Under the pieces are notes generated by a model that was not told the DNA's origin, did no database searches, and saw only the letters and a list, made by a program, of their open reading frames with translations. Below are positions 38,002-47,256 of a DNA stretch of 64,000 bases, in pieces. Origin of the DNA: Clostridia bacterium (GTDB lineage Bacteria; Bacillota_A; Clostridia; UBA1212; UBA1255). Made by a program: the position numbers and the translations under genes. Every line of letters begins with the position of its first letter. Positions within the stretch are counted from its first letter, which is position 1. The stretch lies in NCBI GenBank assembly GCA_017522515.1, contig JAFWZH010000134.1, forward strand, positions 14,754 to 78,753, in the 5' to 3' direction.

Positions 38002-38045
38002 AAAATCCTGCTAAATTGACATTTTGGTCAACTTAGCAGGATTTT
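38002..38045. terminator. Long hairpin before the plus-strand regulator
   Basis: Arms 38002-38020 and 38027-38045 pair almost perfectly over 19 bp (AAAATCCTGCTAA...TTAGCAGGATTTT) and are followed by T on both strands. It lies about 90 bp before the plus-strand regulator gene, so it may be an attenuator in that leader or insulate the two divergent units. Confidence 0.75.
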
Positions 38046-38132
38046 TAAAATTTCTAAAAAATATTTTTAAAAATAGGACGGCACGTAGTCCCATTTTGTC
38101 TTTATAATTGTTTGCAAAGGAGGCGTTTTCAA

Positions 38133-38501
38133 ATGACAACAATACAAAGACGCATTGAAATTTTGAGGATATTGTCACGATGTAGACAAACAAAAATTGT
38201 AAGCCTAGCACAAGAGTTGGGAGTCTGCGACAAAACAATACGAAGGGATATTGATTTTCTAAGTACAGATTATCCAATATATACTCTCAGGGGTAAATAC
38301 GGTGGTGTTTTCGTCACTGATAATTTCAGACTTGATCGCATGTATATGAACGAAGAAAAAATAGCTTTGCTCAAAAAACTTTCTAGCAAGATCGAAAATG
38401 GCGATGTTTTAACAAAAAGCGAAAAGGAAACATTTGACGCTATTATAGCAGAATATTCTGCCCCTAGCGGCAAAAAGGAACGGGAAAATGAATCAAAATG
38501 A
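38133..38501 (+). CDS. HTH_11 regulator, paralogue
   Basis: This 122-aa protein has a winged HTH (RRIEILRILSRCRQTKIVSLAQELGVCDKTIRRDIDFL, about residues 6-43) and a TLRGKYGGVFVTDNF wing, the same architecture as the minus-strand regulator at 37408. AAAGGAGG precedes the ATG at 38133. It overlaps the nucleotidyltransferase gene by 14 bp, so it heads the plus-strand operon. Confidence 0.85.
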   Translation: MTTIQRRIEILRILSRCRQTKIVSLAQELGVCDKTIRRDIDFLSTDYPIYTLRGKYGGVFVTDNFRLDRMYMNEEKIALLKKLSSKIENGDVLTKSEKETFDAIIAEYSAPSGKKERENESK

Positions 38502-39558
38502 AATATCACTATTCAAAGAATTGTGTAAATTCAAATTCAACACATTTGATAAATCACTGCTTGAATATGCTACCCCAAAAGTGTTAGGCCACCTTTTTTA
38601 CAATCGTATGCAAGGTATAGCTTACCATAATCTTAAAAGACACTCTCTATTAGGTATGGTTAATCGCGAATTCCGCAACTCTCTTAAATGCGCATACGAA
38701 CACAATATAGCAAGAAATAATAGTTTCTTAATTTGCTTGTCTAATTTAACGAAATTATTATCAAACTGCAACGCAAATATCGCTATGCTAAAAGGTGCAT
38801 ATTTATGTTCACACTATCCTGCCGGATGTAGAACATCAAACGATATTGATCTCCTTGTTTTACCTAAAGACGTAACTATTATTGGCAAATCGCTAACTCA
38901 AGATGGTTTTAAACAAGGCAACATTAGGAATGGTGAATTTATACCCGCTACTCGCAAGGAGATTATAGAGTCCAAAGTGACACGCGGAGAAACGGTACCT
39001 TACATAAAACAAGTAGATTTGCCTTTCATGAAATATTTTGAAGTGGATATCAATTTTTCTCTCGACTACAAAAACGGTGAAACTGATACTTTAGACAAAA
39101 TATTAACCAACGCATGCTCAGTAAAAGAAAATGAAATTTTAATACCAACACTTAATAAATATGATTTCTTCATACATTTATGTGCTCATCTATATAAAGA
39201 AGCAACCACCCTACCCTGGATAGAAATGCACAGGGATATGACACTATATAAATATTGTGACATTTATATGCTCATCGATGAAATGAGTGATGAGGATTTA
39301 ATAAATACATTTGTTAGAGCTCGTGAATTAAATATGGAAAAAGTTTGTGCTTATTCAATTTTAGAAGCAGCTGGTCTATTTGATATTGATAATTCCTATG
39401 CAATACAACTTGCTAAAGAAACTTTATCAGATGATCAATACTTTATTCTAAACATTGTGGATCCAAAAAACAAACGAACCTTGCGCTATCAAACACACGA
39501 TGTGACCACTCGCTTTTTTATGGATGACAGAGCAGATGATTTAAAGGTGGTGACATAA
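38488..39558 (+). CDS. Nucleotidyltransferase family protein (NTP_transf_5-like)
   Basis: This 356-aa protein has the signature AMLKGAYL...YPAGCRTSNDIDLLV (about residues 96-122), where the D-x-D pair would bind metal and NTP. The rest is helical. This minimal nucleotidyltransferase family often occurs in peptide-modification and surface-polysaccharide gene sets, but its substrates are largely unknown. It is coupled to the upstream regulator by overlap and abuts the kinase gene. Confidence 0.75.
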   Translation: MNQNEISLFKELCKFKFNTFDKSLLEYATPKVLGHLFYNRMQGIAYHNLKRHSLLGMVNREFRNSLKCAYEHNIARNNSFLICLSNLTKLLSNCNANIAMLKGAYLCSHYPAGCRTSNDIDLLVLPKDVTIIGKSLTQDGFKQGNIRNGEFIPATRKEIIESKVTRGETVPYIKQVDLPFMKYFEVDINFSLDYKNGETDTLDKILTNACSVKENEILIPTLNKYDFFIHLCAHLYKEATTLPWIEMHRDMTLYKYCDIYMLIDEMSDEDLINTFVRARELNMEKVCAYSILEAAGLFDIDNSYAIQLAKETLSDDQYFILNIVDPKNKRTLRYQTHDVTTRFFMDDRADDLKVVT

Positions 39559-40188
39559 ATGAAAAAGCTCAATATGTATCACAACAATACTAACGGAAAG
39601 CTTATTACTGTGTGCGGCCTTGACGGATGCGGTAAAACTACAATGATGAAACGAATTATTTCGGATTTAGAAAAAGAAAACGATATTTTTATTACTAAAC
39701 AGCCTACAAATAGTGTTCGCGAATCAAAAATTTTCAGAACATATATGGATTCTCCAAATCATGAAGAATTTGATTATAGAAGTCTTTCACTTTTAGCAGC
39801 AAGCGACCGAATTCAGCATGTAAGCAAAATTATTAAACCAGAACTTGAAAAAGGTAACATTGTTGTAAGTGATAGATATTTTTATTCATGTCTAGCAAAC
39901 CTACGTGCTAGAGGTTTCAAAAAAGATAAATGGATTTACGAAGTAGCTGAATCAATAATCAAGCCTGATATAGCATTCTTTTTTGATGTGCCGGTAGAAA
40001 CAGCAGTTGCGCGAGTTAGACAACGCGAAGATGAAAAAGACCGATATATTGATATGGATTTACAGCACAAACTACGACAAGAGTATATAGATATTTGCAA
40101 ATCAAATGGCGGTGTTTTAATATCGACCACACAAAGCGAAGAAGATACATATAAACAAGTTAAAGATGCTTTAGAAAGGATATTTTAA
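39559..40188 (+). CDS. Thymidylate-kinase-like nucleotide kinase
   Basis: This 209-aa protein has a P-loop GLDGCGKTT (about residues 20-28), a DRYFYS motif near residue 105 and an Arg-rich lid (RVRQREDEKDRY), all typical of dTMP kinases. The element would already have a host enzyme, and the gene directly abuts the nucleotidyltransferase, so the substrate may differ from dTMP. It is followed within 2 bp by the acyl carrier protein gene. Confidence 0.8.
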   Translation: MKKLNMYHNNTNGKLITVCGLDGCGKTTMMKRIISDLEKENDIFITKQPTNSVRESKIFRTYMDSPNHEEFDYRSLSLLAASDRIQHVSKIIKPELEKGNIVVSDRYFYSCLANLRARGFKKDKWIYEVAESIIKPDIAFFFDVPVETAVARVRQREDEKDRYIDMDLQHKLRQEYIDICKSNGGVLISTTQSEEDTYKQVKDALERIF

Positions 40189-40190
40189 AT

Positions 40191-40421
40191 ATGGAAACAC
40201 AAGAACAAGTTGTAAAAATTCTTGAAGAATTAAGCGGAAACACAAATATAAATTCTAACGACCATCTACAAAACGATTTGGGATTAGATAGCTTAGATCT
40301 GGTTAATTTGCTTGTATGTATTGAAGATGAATTTGAAATTGAATTAGATGAATCAGATATGAATCCTTTTGACTTTGAAACAGTTGAAAGCGTTGTAAAT
40401 ATGGTCGAAAAATACATTTAA
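40191..40421 (+). CDS. Acyl carrier protein
   Basis: This 76-aa acidic, four-helix protein has the phosphopantetheine site GLDSLD with Ser34. It starts 2 bp after the kinase stop and precedes an AMP-forming ligase, the usual partner that loads an acyl or aminoacyl group onto such a carrier. It is not the housekeeping fatty-acid ACP by context. Confidence 0.9.
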   Translation: METQEQVVKILEELSGNTNINSNDHLQNDLGLDSLDLVNLLVCIEDEFEIELDESDMNPFDFETVESVVNMVEKYI

Positions 40422-40493
40422 TTCAACCATAAAATAATTCTTCTATTATTCTTTTATTTTAAAAAATCTAATTTTGAAAGAAGGTTGAATAAA

Positions 40494-41861
40494 TTGCTTT
40501 GGGAAATGGTCAAAGCCGACTTATTAAAGCATAAAAATCAAATTATTTGCGAAAAAAGCATATGCTTGACATTTGAAAATGTTATTAACTTTGTTGAAAT
40601 GTTTTCTAAAAAATTATATGGCAAGAAATGTTGCGCTATATTGTGCAACTCAGAGATGATAGCTTCTATGGCTCTGCTTAGCTGTTTTGCCTCAGGTGTT
40701 ACTGCAGTACCGTTATCAACAAGATACGGCGATCTACACTGCAAAAAAATCCTAAATTTTATATCACCCGACACATTGATTACAGATAAAGGTGGTGAAC
40801 TGGAAGTAGTCAATTTAGAAAACTCTAAATATAAGACACCACATAAACACCCCGCATTGATAATGTGCACCTCCGGAACAACTGGACAACCAAAAGGCGT
40901 TATGCTTAGTGAAGAAAACATCTTAACAAACGTAAAAGATATTTCTGCATATTTTGAAATTGACTCTAAAGATTCAATATTGATTTCAAGGCCTCTATAT
41001 CATTGCGCAGTTCTTACTGGAGAGTTTCTTACTAGCATTCGAAAAGGTGTAAAAATATTCTTTTACTCACAAAATTTCAATCCACACCTTTTGCTCAATG
41101 AACTCAGAGAAAACAAGATTACAACTTTTTGTGCTACCCCGACCTTAATTAATATGCTCGCGCGTTTCAAAAAGAAAAACACCGACTTAGATATAAAAAA
41201 TATTTGTGTCAGTGGTGAATGTATGAGTCAAAAGGTAGCCGATAATATAATCACCGCTTTCCCGGATGTAAATATATATCACGTTTATGGTTTAACAGAA
41301 GCTTGCCCACGCGTATGCTATTTACCTCCTCGATTGTTTAAAGACTACCCTTGTTCCGTGGGATTCACACTTGATTCCATATCATATAAAATTATTACTT
41401 CGTCAAATAAAATGGCCGGAATCAACGAAGAAGGTATTTTATGGATTAAAGGAAAAAATATCATGCTTGGATATTATGAGCAGCCAAAACTAACAAAACA
41501 GGTTTTAAAGAACGGTTGGCTTTGTACCGGAGACATTGCCATTTTAAATGATCACGGATTAATAGAAATCAAAGGCAGGAAAGACGATTTAATAATCCGT
41601 GCTGGTATGAACATATATCCACAAGAAATTGAATCCGTATTAAAAACAGACGAGCGTGTGCGTGAAGTATTGGTATACAAATATGATAATAAATTTACGG
41701 GCGTAGAAATCGGAATGAAAATTTCTGGCGAATTTTCTACTGTGGATGAAGTTCAAAAACTTTGCAGTCAAATTTTGCCAGCATATCAAATACCGTCTCG
41801 TATAGAATTGCTCGATGAACTAAAGAAAAACGCCTCCGGAAAGATTGCTAGAGGTGTATAA
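40494..41861 (+). CDS. AMP-forming acyl-CoA/acyl-ACP ligase
   Basis: This 455-aa adenylating enzyme has A3 TSGTTGQPKG, A5 YGLTEACPR, A7 WLCTGDIA, A8 IEIKGRKDDLIIRAGMNIYP and A10 NASGKIAR. It is shorter than typical 500-550-aa ligases because the N-terminal part is compact. A TTG start at 40494 fits AAGAAGG at 40478-40484; the TTG at 40485 abuts that site. It probably activates an acid and loads it on the adjacent carrier protein. The substrate cannot be read from sequence. Confidence 0.9.
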   Translation: MLWEMVKADLLKHKNQIICEKSICLTFENVINFVEMFSKKLYGKKCCAILCNSEMIASMALLSCFASGVTAVPLSTRYGDLHCKKILNFISPDTLITDKGGELEVVNLENSKYKTPHKHPALIMCTSGTTGQPKGVMLSEENILTNVKDISAYFEIDSKDSILISRPLYHCAVLTGEFLTSIRKGVKIFFYSQNFNPHLLLNELRENKITTFCATPTLINMLARFKKKNTDLDIKNICVSGECMSQKVADNIITAFPDVNIYHVYGLTEACPRVCYLPPRLFKDYPCSVGFTLDSISYKIITSSNKMAGINEEGILWIKGKNIMLGYYEQPKLTKQVLKNGWLCTGDIAILNDHGLIEIKGRKDDLIIRAGMNIYPQEIESVLKTDERVREVLVYKYDNKFTGVEIGMKISGEFSTVDEVQKLCSQILPAYQIPSRIELLDELKKNASGKIARGV

Positions 41862-41862
41862 A

Positions 41863-43632
41863 ATGGCTAAATTCAAAAAGAAAATATTACTCACTGAAAA
41901 AGAATATCAAAAATTAATTAAGCAATTTTCCAACACAGCGAAAAAAAGCATAGAAAAATATCATTACTATGACACTTCCGACTATGAATTTAGCCAAAAA
42001 GGTACTATTTTCCAAATAACAGAAAAAGATAGTACGTTTATCGCTTCAATAAAAACATTATCTTCAAATAAAGAAATAGAAAAAGTTCAGAAAGTATATA
42101 GCGAAAAAGACAATTCTTTATTCTATAAATTCAACGCCCTTTATCAAGGTGTGTTAACCATACAAAGAACTTTATTTTTCATTAACAATAACTACAAAGT
42201 TTATATAGATAAAAATGAATTTTTAGAAACTATAGATTACGAATTGGAAATTGAATATTACGATTTGAATGAAACCTCAATTAAAGCTCCATTAACATTA
42301 ATTGCTAATGCGCTTAATCTTGATTATGAAGATTTATTTTTGCGTGGAAACTTTGCAAAAAATAAATCTACTCGTTTTTTTGAAAGAAAAAAACTTTTAC
42401 ATAATTCAATCAGTGATAGTATCTCAAAAGTGCTAAGTGAAGTCTTAAAATTAAGACCTTCATCCAATTTGAATATTGATAATGATAACATCGATAGATA
42501 TTGTATTGTTTTTAATGAATCTGACGGAAGCAAAACAGGATACTATTTTAGCACACCAATTTATAACATTAGAACAAATAAAATTGTTGATAATACCTTT
42601 ACAAATATCGAAAATGGTTTCCTTGCCGCTGGTAGCAATACTTTAATTACCGTTTCAAAAAACATATGTATAGAAAATGAGATAGGCAAATGTGAAATTA
42701 CCTTAAACAAGAAAATACATCAATTTACAAAGTATGAACTTAAAGCGGACGACGACTTTATATGTGCTACTACTAACGGAATTGTATATAAAGCAAATTT
42801 ATCAAACAAAAATACTTTTGAATTCGAATTATTGGTGTCGAAACCATTTTTAACTGTCAGTTCAAATAATCAAAATTTTACTTTGTTGGAAGATAAATTA
42901 GTACCGTTCTTATCAGTATCCTGCATTGGCGTTGCAGATAAAAACGACAACATCATTTCTCCAATTAAACTAGATTACCAAAAAATCGATGATAATAAAT
43001 ATAAAATTATTATTTCATCGGATAACACCGACGGACAATATATGTTATTTGAAATAAATCTATATGAAGAAAAACTTATGCTAAATACAACTGTTGAAAG
43101 TCGCTCACCACAAAAAGGTAAGGTTTATGGTGGAACTTCTTTTATTGGTAACACTTTAGAATATGGCGAGCAACAGTTATATTCTAAAATAAATTTTCCT
43201 TTATTAGATTACTTGTTAGATCAACAAATTCACAAAGCTATTATGCACTACCCCAGACTATCTAATAATAAAAAACCTCTAAGTGCTTCTAGTGTTTTGT
43301 CGAGATTTTGCAATTTGGATACAAATTGGGAAACCAAAGCTAACGCTTCTGGCTTTTTAGGTTATCCTGAAGATAACGGTCAATATTTAGACGTAGATAT
43401 AACTGATATTTTTAAAATATATGCATCAATATGTGGCGATGGAATAATTCTAAAGCCAAAAAATCCCAACGATGGATTCACCGCAATTTCTACAGGCGAT
43501 AATTATTGGAAACCGCAAATTTTAGAAATCCACTACGAAGAACTACAAAAGTTAAATGATTGGCGTGAATCTGAAGAGGAAGACGAACCAAAAGTTAGCG
43601 AATTGTGGGTTAGCAAAAGATTTCTCATTTAA
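41863..43632 (+). CDS. CYTH-DNRLRE fusion protein, degenerate CYTH
   Basis: This 589-aa protein has a CYTH-like N-terminal domain (about residues 1-180: HYYDTSDYEF, KVYIDKNEF, YELEIEY). A beta-rich middle and a DNRLRE-like C-terminal domain follow (about 395-575: NTTVESRSP, FIGNTLEYGEQ, SRFCNLDTNWE, QILEIHYE). The CYTH metal/phosphate motif ExExK reads KFKKK, and basic strand residues are lost, so catalysis is doubtful. There is no signal peptide. It starts 2 bp after the ligase stop, with GAGGTG upstream. Confidence 0.75.
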   Translation: MAKFKKKILLTEKEYQKLIKQFSNTAKKSIEKYHYYDTSDYEFSQKGTIFQITEKDSTFIASIKTLSSNKEIEKVQKVYSEKDNSLFYKFNALYQGVLTIQRTLFFINNNYKVYIDKNEFLETIDYELEIEYYDLNETSIKAPLTLIANALNLDYEDLFLRGNFAKNKSTRFFERKKLLHNSISDSISKVLSEVLKLRPSSNLNIDNDNIDRYCIVFNESDGSKTGYYFSTPIYNIRTNKIVDNTFTNIENGFLAAGSNTLITVSKNICIENEIGKCEITLNKKIHQFTKYELKADDDFICATTNGIVYKANLSNKNTFEFELLVSKPFLTVSSNNQNFTLLEDKLVPFLSVSCIGVADKNDNIISPIKLDYQKIDDNKYKIIISSDNTDGQYMLFEINLYEEKLMLNTTVESRSPQKGKVYGGTSFIGNTLEYGEQQLYSKINFPLLDYLLDQQIHKAIMHYPRLSNNKKPLSASSVLSRFCNLDTNWETKANASGFLGYPEDNGQYLDVDITDIFKIYASICGDGIILKPKNPNDGFTAISTGDNYWKPQILEIHYEELQKLNDWRESEEEDEPKVSELWVSKRFLI

Positions 43633-43700
43633 GCCAAAACCACCAAGCACATTTACGTTCAAAATATTATTTATAATAAAAATCGAAAAGGATTGATTTT

Positions 43701-45458
43701 ATGATTTTAGCAGAAAATAGAGTTCCATTTGGTCTCATATATGTTCCCGAAGAAGATTTTGAAAACAAAGAATCTTCACTTTGGTTTGCCGCTGTGCAGC
43801 TTAGATATTACCTGGCACGCATTACTATTGCACCATTTAATATCGAAAAAGTTAACGAGACAACCCAGAAAGGATTGTATCTATCAAAAACAGATGAATA
43901 CGATGAAGACGGCTTTAAAATCACCACTACTGACAATGACCAAATTTTAATATCCGGTGGCGTGCGCGGTATTATGTACGGTGTATATGAACTACTTGAA
44001 ATAATTGGTTGTAGGTTTTTTACTCCTGATTGCGAAAAAATACCAACGCTTACAAAACTTGAAATATCACATATAAATAAAATCGAAAAACCGGTATTTA
44101 AATGGAGAGAACTAAATTACACAAATGTTAGAGAAAGACAAAAATTCATTACCATATGTCGTCTGAACGGATATCGCAATGTTGTTCCCGATAGTTTGGG
44201 TGGCAATCTTACGTGCTCAAGTGGCTGTCACAATTTTGATCAACTCGTTCCATTCGATGAATATAGAGAAACGCATCCAGAATACTTTTCATTTTGTGAC
44301 GGCAGACGTCTTGTGGAGAAAAATGATAACTGGCAGCTTTGCCTTACAAATCCTGACATTATAGACATCGCTGTTGAAAACGCGAGAAAAATACTAGAAG
44401 AAAATCCTGACAAAAAAGTATTTTCAATTTCTCAAAATGACAACGATAAAAACTGTCAGTGTGAAGAATGCCTTAAACTTGATATGGAAGAAGGCTCATC
44501 TGCTGCTGCAGTTGTAAAATTTGCAAATGCTATCGCGGAAAGATTAGAGGATGATTATCCTGATGTTCTCTTTGAAGTAATGGCATATTTCCATTCGCGC
44601 CCTGCGCCAAAATTCACAAAGCCAAGAAAAAATGTTATGGTACAACTAGTAAGTAGCAAAACCTGCCGAAGTCATCCATGGGAAAACTGTAGACAAGCCA
44701 ATTGGCGCACATTCCGTCCTGATGGCACCGAAACATTTTTCATTGATGACTTGAAAGATTGGAGCAAAATTTCCGAAAATATTTATGTTTGGGACTATGT
44801 TTCTTTCTTTCCATTTTATCTTAATCCAATTCCTAACTGGAGAGTATTACAACCAAACCTACAAACGCTTGCAAAATACAATGTCAAAGGTGTATTTGAA
44901 ATGATGAATGGCTCGGGACTCGGTGGTGGTGAGTTTAACGATCTTCGTACATATCTACTCTCTAAACTATTGTGGAATCCTTATTGCGATATCGAGCAAC
45001 ATTGCAAAGAATTTATGGAATATTTTTACGGAGATGCCGCTCCATATCTAAAACAATATATGGATATGCAGTGCGATTATGTTGAACGTCATGACTGTCA
45101 CTATTACTTGCAAAATATCAAGCGTTATCCTTTTACTAGCGACTGGTGGCTAAGAAGATACAATAAATTATTTGACAAGGCTGAAAAAGCAGTTGCCGGT
45201 GATGGCATACGTCTTGTGCGAGTACAGAAAGATCGACTTTCTATACGTTGGGTGGATGTATATTACAACGATATTATGGATAAAAGATATGATGCAGAAA
45301 ACATCAATAAATTCTTTACAGATCTTAGAGCACATAATATCACCATGCTAGATGAATGGTGCAACCTTGAACGCACCTATCGTGCTTGGATGGATGGGCT
45401 AACGCGTGGTATATATTATTCCACACCTTTCGAACGTGATCCCGAAAGTCTTACTTAA
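43701..45458 (+). CDS. DUF4838 protein (glycoside-hydrolase-like)
   Basis: This 585-aa protein has an N-terminal hexosaminidase-like beta domain (about residues 15-115, ending GVYELLEIIGCRFFTPDCE) and a DUF4838 barrel-like region (about 150-420) with SISQNDN followed by a CxCxxC-type cluster and WDYVSFFP. DUF4838 is related to glycoside hydrolases acting on complex glycans. It has no signal peptide, which is unusual for this family. It lies between the two CYTH-DNRLRE genes. Confidence 0.85.
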   Translation: MILAENRVPFGLIYVPEEDFENKESSLWFAAVQLRYYLARITIAPFNIEKVNETTQKGLYLSKTDEYDEDGFKITTTDNDQILISGGVRGIMYGVYELLEIIGCRFFTPDCEKIPTLTKLEISHINKIEKPVFKWRELNYTNVRERQKFITICRLNGYRNVVPDSLGGNLTCSSGCHNFDQLVPFDEYRETHPEYFSFCDGRRLVEKNDNWQLCLTNPDIIDIAVENARKILEENPDKKVFSISQNDNDKNCQCEECLKLDMEEGSSAAAVVKFANAIAERLEDDYPDVLFEVMAYFHSRPAPKFTKPRKNVMVQLVSSKTCRSHPWENCRQANWRTFRPDGTETFFIDDLKDWSKISENIYVWDYVSFFPFYLNPIPNWRVLQPNLQTLAKYNVKGVFEMMNGSGLGGGEFNDLRTYLLSKLLWNPYCDIEQHCKEFMEYFYGDAAPYLKQYMDMQCDYVERHDCHYYLQNIKRYPFTSDWWLRRYNKLFDKAEKAVAGDGIRLVRVQKDRLSIRWVDVYYNDIMDKRYDAENINKFFTDLRAHNITMLDEWCNLERTYRAWMDGLTRGIYYSTPFERDPESLT

Positions 45459-45463
45459 AAGTC

Positions 45464-45494
45464 GAATAGCGGACATTTTTTGTGTCCGCTATTC
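45464..45494 (+). terminator. Hairpin between the DUF4838 and second CYTH genes
   Basis: A perfect 12-bp stem (GAATAGCGGACA at 45464-45475 with 45483-45494) and a 7-nt T-rich loop. The run of T after it is weak (TTCATC), so it may be a leaky terminator or an mRNA processing/stability hairpin within the operon. Confidence 0.6.
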
Positions 45495-45529
45495 TTCATC
45501 ACACTATTGACATCCTGGAGGTGAATAAA

Positions 45530-47212
45530 TTGATTGAATATGAAAAGAAATTTTTACTAACGAAAGAAGAATATTTAAAACTTATTAGTTCCCTTTGTGG
45601 CAATACCGCACCTATTATTCAGACAAATCATTATTATGATACAAATAATTTTGAGTTAAATGATAAAGGAATAACTTGCCGTATCAGAGAAAAAGACAAT
45701 AAGTTTACGGCTACCATTAAAACTCATTTACCAGATAAAAGTCTCGAACAATCTAAAACTGTTGCCAACGAAAAAGATGTATCGCTGTTTTCTGATTACA
45801 ATATCAAATATCAAGGCAAATTAATAACACACCGAACAAAATTATTTCGCGGTAATGGATACGAAATAGTGATAGATCACAATGAGTATTTGTCTATAGA
45901 AGATTATGAACTTGAAGCTGAATACACAAATGGGAACGAAGATATTCTTTCTTTCCCCTTAAAACTTATATCAAACACTTTAAATATTGATACAAATGAT
46001 TTTTTAGCTCGTTCAATAAAAACAAAAAATAAATCTCAACGGTTTTTTGACCGCAAGAAAGAATTGTGTGATTTCATTAAACCGCAAAAAACATTAGATA
46101 CTATTTCAAATCTCAGAAATTCTAAGAATATGAATATTGATGAAGAAAATGAGAATAGATTTTGTGTTACTGTCAACGAAAAAGATGGCAGCAAAACTAG
46201 GTATTATTTTAGTACCCCTATATACAACAAGTTTTCTAACAATATTGTAGATAATGAATTTACATCTGTAGAAAATGGTTTTATAGCAGTAGGAAGTAAC
46301 TCGATTATTAAAGTTTTTGACAGCATCCAGTTAGAAGGAAACGACGGTTTTGCCAAAATACTACTTGATAAAAAAGTTACATCATCAACACCTACAGAAT
46401 TATCATTAGAAAATGATCGCATAATTCTTACCACTAACGGTATTCTTTATGTTGCTGATATAACAAACAAAAATAATTTTTCATTTGATATAATCGTCGA
46501 TAATCCCCTCTTGTCAATGCGCTCGAACAACCAAAGTCTAGTGCTATTAAAAGATGGTTTCATACCCTTTTTATCCATTGCATGCATTGGTTCATCAGAA
46601 GAATATAATTATATTACCGAACCGGCCTTAATAGAAAATCAAAAAACAACTGATACTAAATATAATATTACAATATCTCCATATAATAGCCATAATAAAT
46701 TTCTATTTTTTGAAATCAATTTATACGAACATAAAGCCATACAAGATACAACTGTAGAAAGCGCAAGTCCGCAAAAAAATAACGTTTATGGTGGAGTTTC
46801 ATTTGTTGGTAAAAGCAATGCATTTGGCGAACAATGGTTATATTCAAAAATTGATCTTTATATTTTAAAAGAAATTTCAAATAAAAACATCAAAAAAGCT
46901 ACTTGGCACATTCCAAAGTACAACAATGATTTCACAGAAGTTGGTGTTTTTGAGTTACAATCAAGGTTTTGTAGTTTTGGTTCTAATTGGGAAAATAAAA
47001 ACGAAGATTCGACCTTTTTAGGGTCGGCTGTTGATAATGGAAACTATATTGATATTGATATAACTAAAATGTTGATAAATGCCCAAAACAATGAATTCCT
47101 GCTCAGCGAAGGAATAATTTTAAAACCAAGACGAATCCAAAATGAATATACCATTATTTCCACCGGAGATAATTATTTTAGACCGCAATTAATTGAAGTT
47201 AACTATATATAA
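45530..47212 (+). CDS. CYTH-DNRLRE fusion protein, intact CYTH
   Basis: This 560-aa protein has a CYTH domain at residues 1-175 with the full ExExK motif (EYEKK at residues 3-7), HYYDT, CRIREKD, ATIKTH, YEIVIDHNEY and YELEAEY, as in class IV cyclases and inorganic triphosphatases. A beta-rich linker and a DNRLRE-like domain follow (about 370-560: QDTTVES, SRFCSFGSNWENK, QLIEVNYI). The TTG start follows GGAGGTG. There is no signal peptide. The CYTH domain may bind or hydrolyse a triphosphate or polyphosphate; its fusion to an adhesive beta domain is unusual. Confidence 0.8.
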   Translation: MIEYEKKFLLTKEEYLKLISSLCGNTAPIIQTNHYYDTNNFELNDKGITCRIREKDNKFTATIKTHLPDKSLEQSKTVANEKDVSLFSDYNIKYQGKLITHRTKLFRGNGYEIVIDHNEYLSIEDYELEAEYTNGNEDILSFPLKLISNTLNIDTNDFLARSIKTKNKSQRFFDRKKELCDFIKPQKTLDTISNLRNSKNMNIDEENENRFCVTVNEKDGSKTRYYFSTPIYNKFSNNIVDNEFTSVENGFIAVGSNSIIKVFDSIQLEGNDGFAKILLDKKVTSSTPTELSLENDRIILTTNGILYVADITNKNNFSFDIIVDNPLLSMRSNNQSLVLLKDGFIPFLSIACIGSSEEYNYITEPALIENQKTTDTKYNITISPYNSHNKFLFFEINLYEHKAIQDTTVESASPQKNNVYGGVSFVGKSNAFGEQWLYSKIDLYILKEISNKNIKKATWHIPKYNNDFTEVGVFELQSRFCSFGSNWENKNEDSTFLGSAVDNGNYIDIDITKMLINAQNNEFLLSEGIILKPRRIQNEYTIISTGDNYFRPQLIEVNYI

Positions 47213-47256
47213 ATATCAAATTGTTTAGCTTAATAATTATAAAGGAGTAAAAGATA

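Noticed and set aside
45464..45494. A seventh GGAC...GTCC site before the second CYTH gene
   Set aside because: The half-sites are 9 bp apart instead of 7 and no -10 box stands 11 bp downstream. The long perfect stem makes it an RNA hairpin instead.
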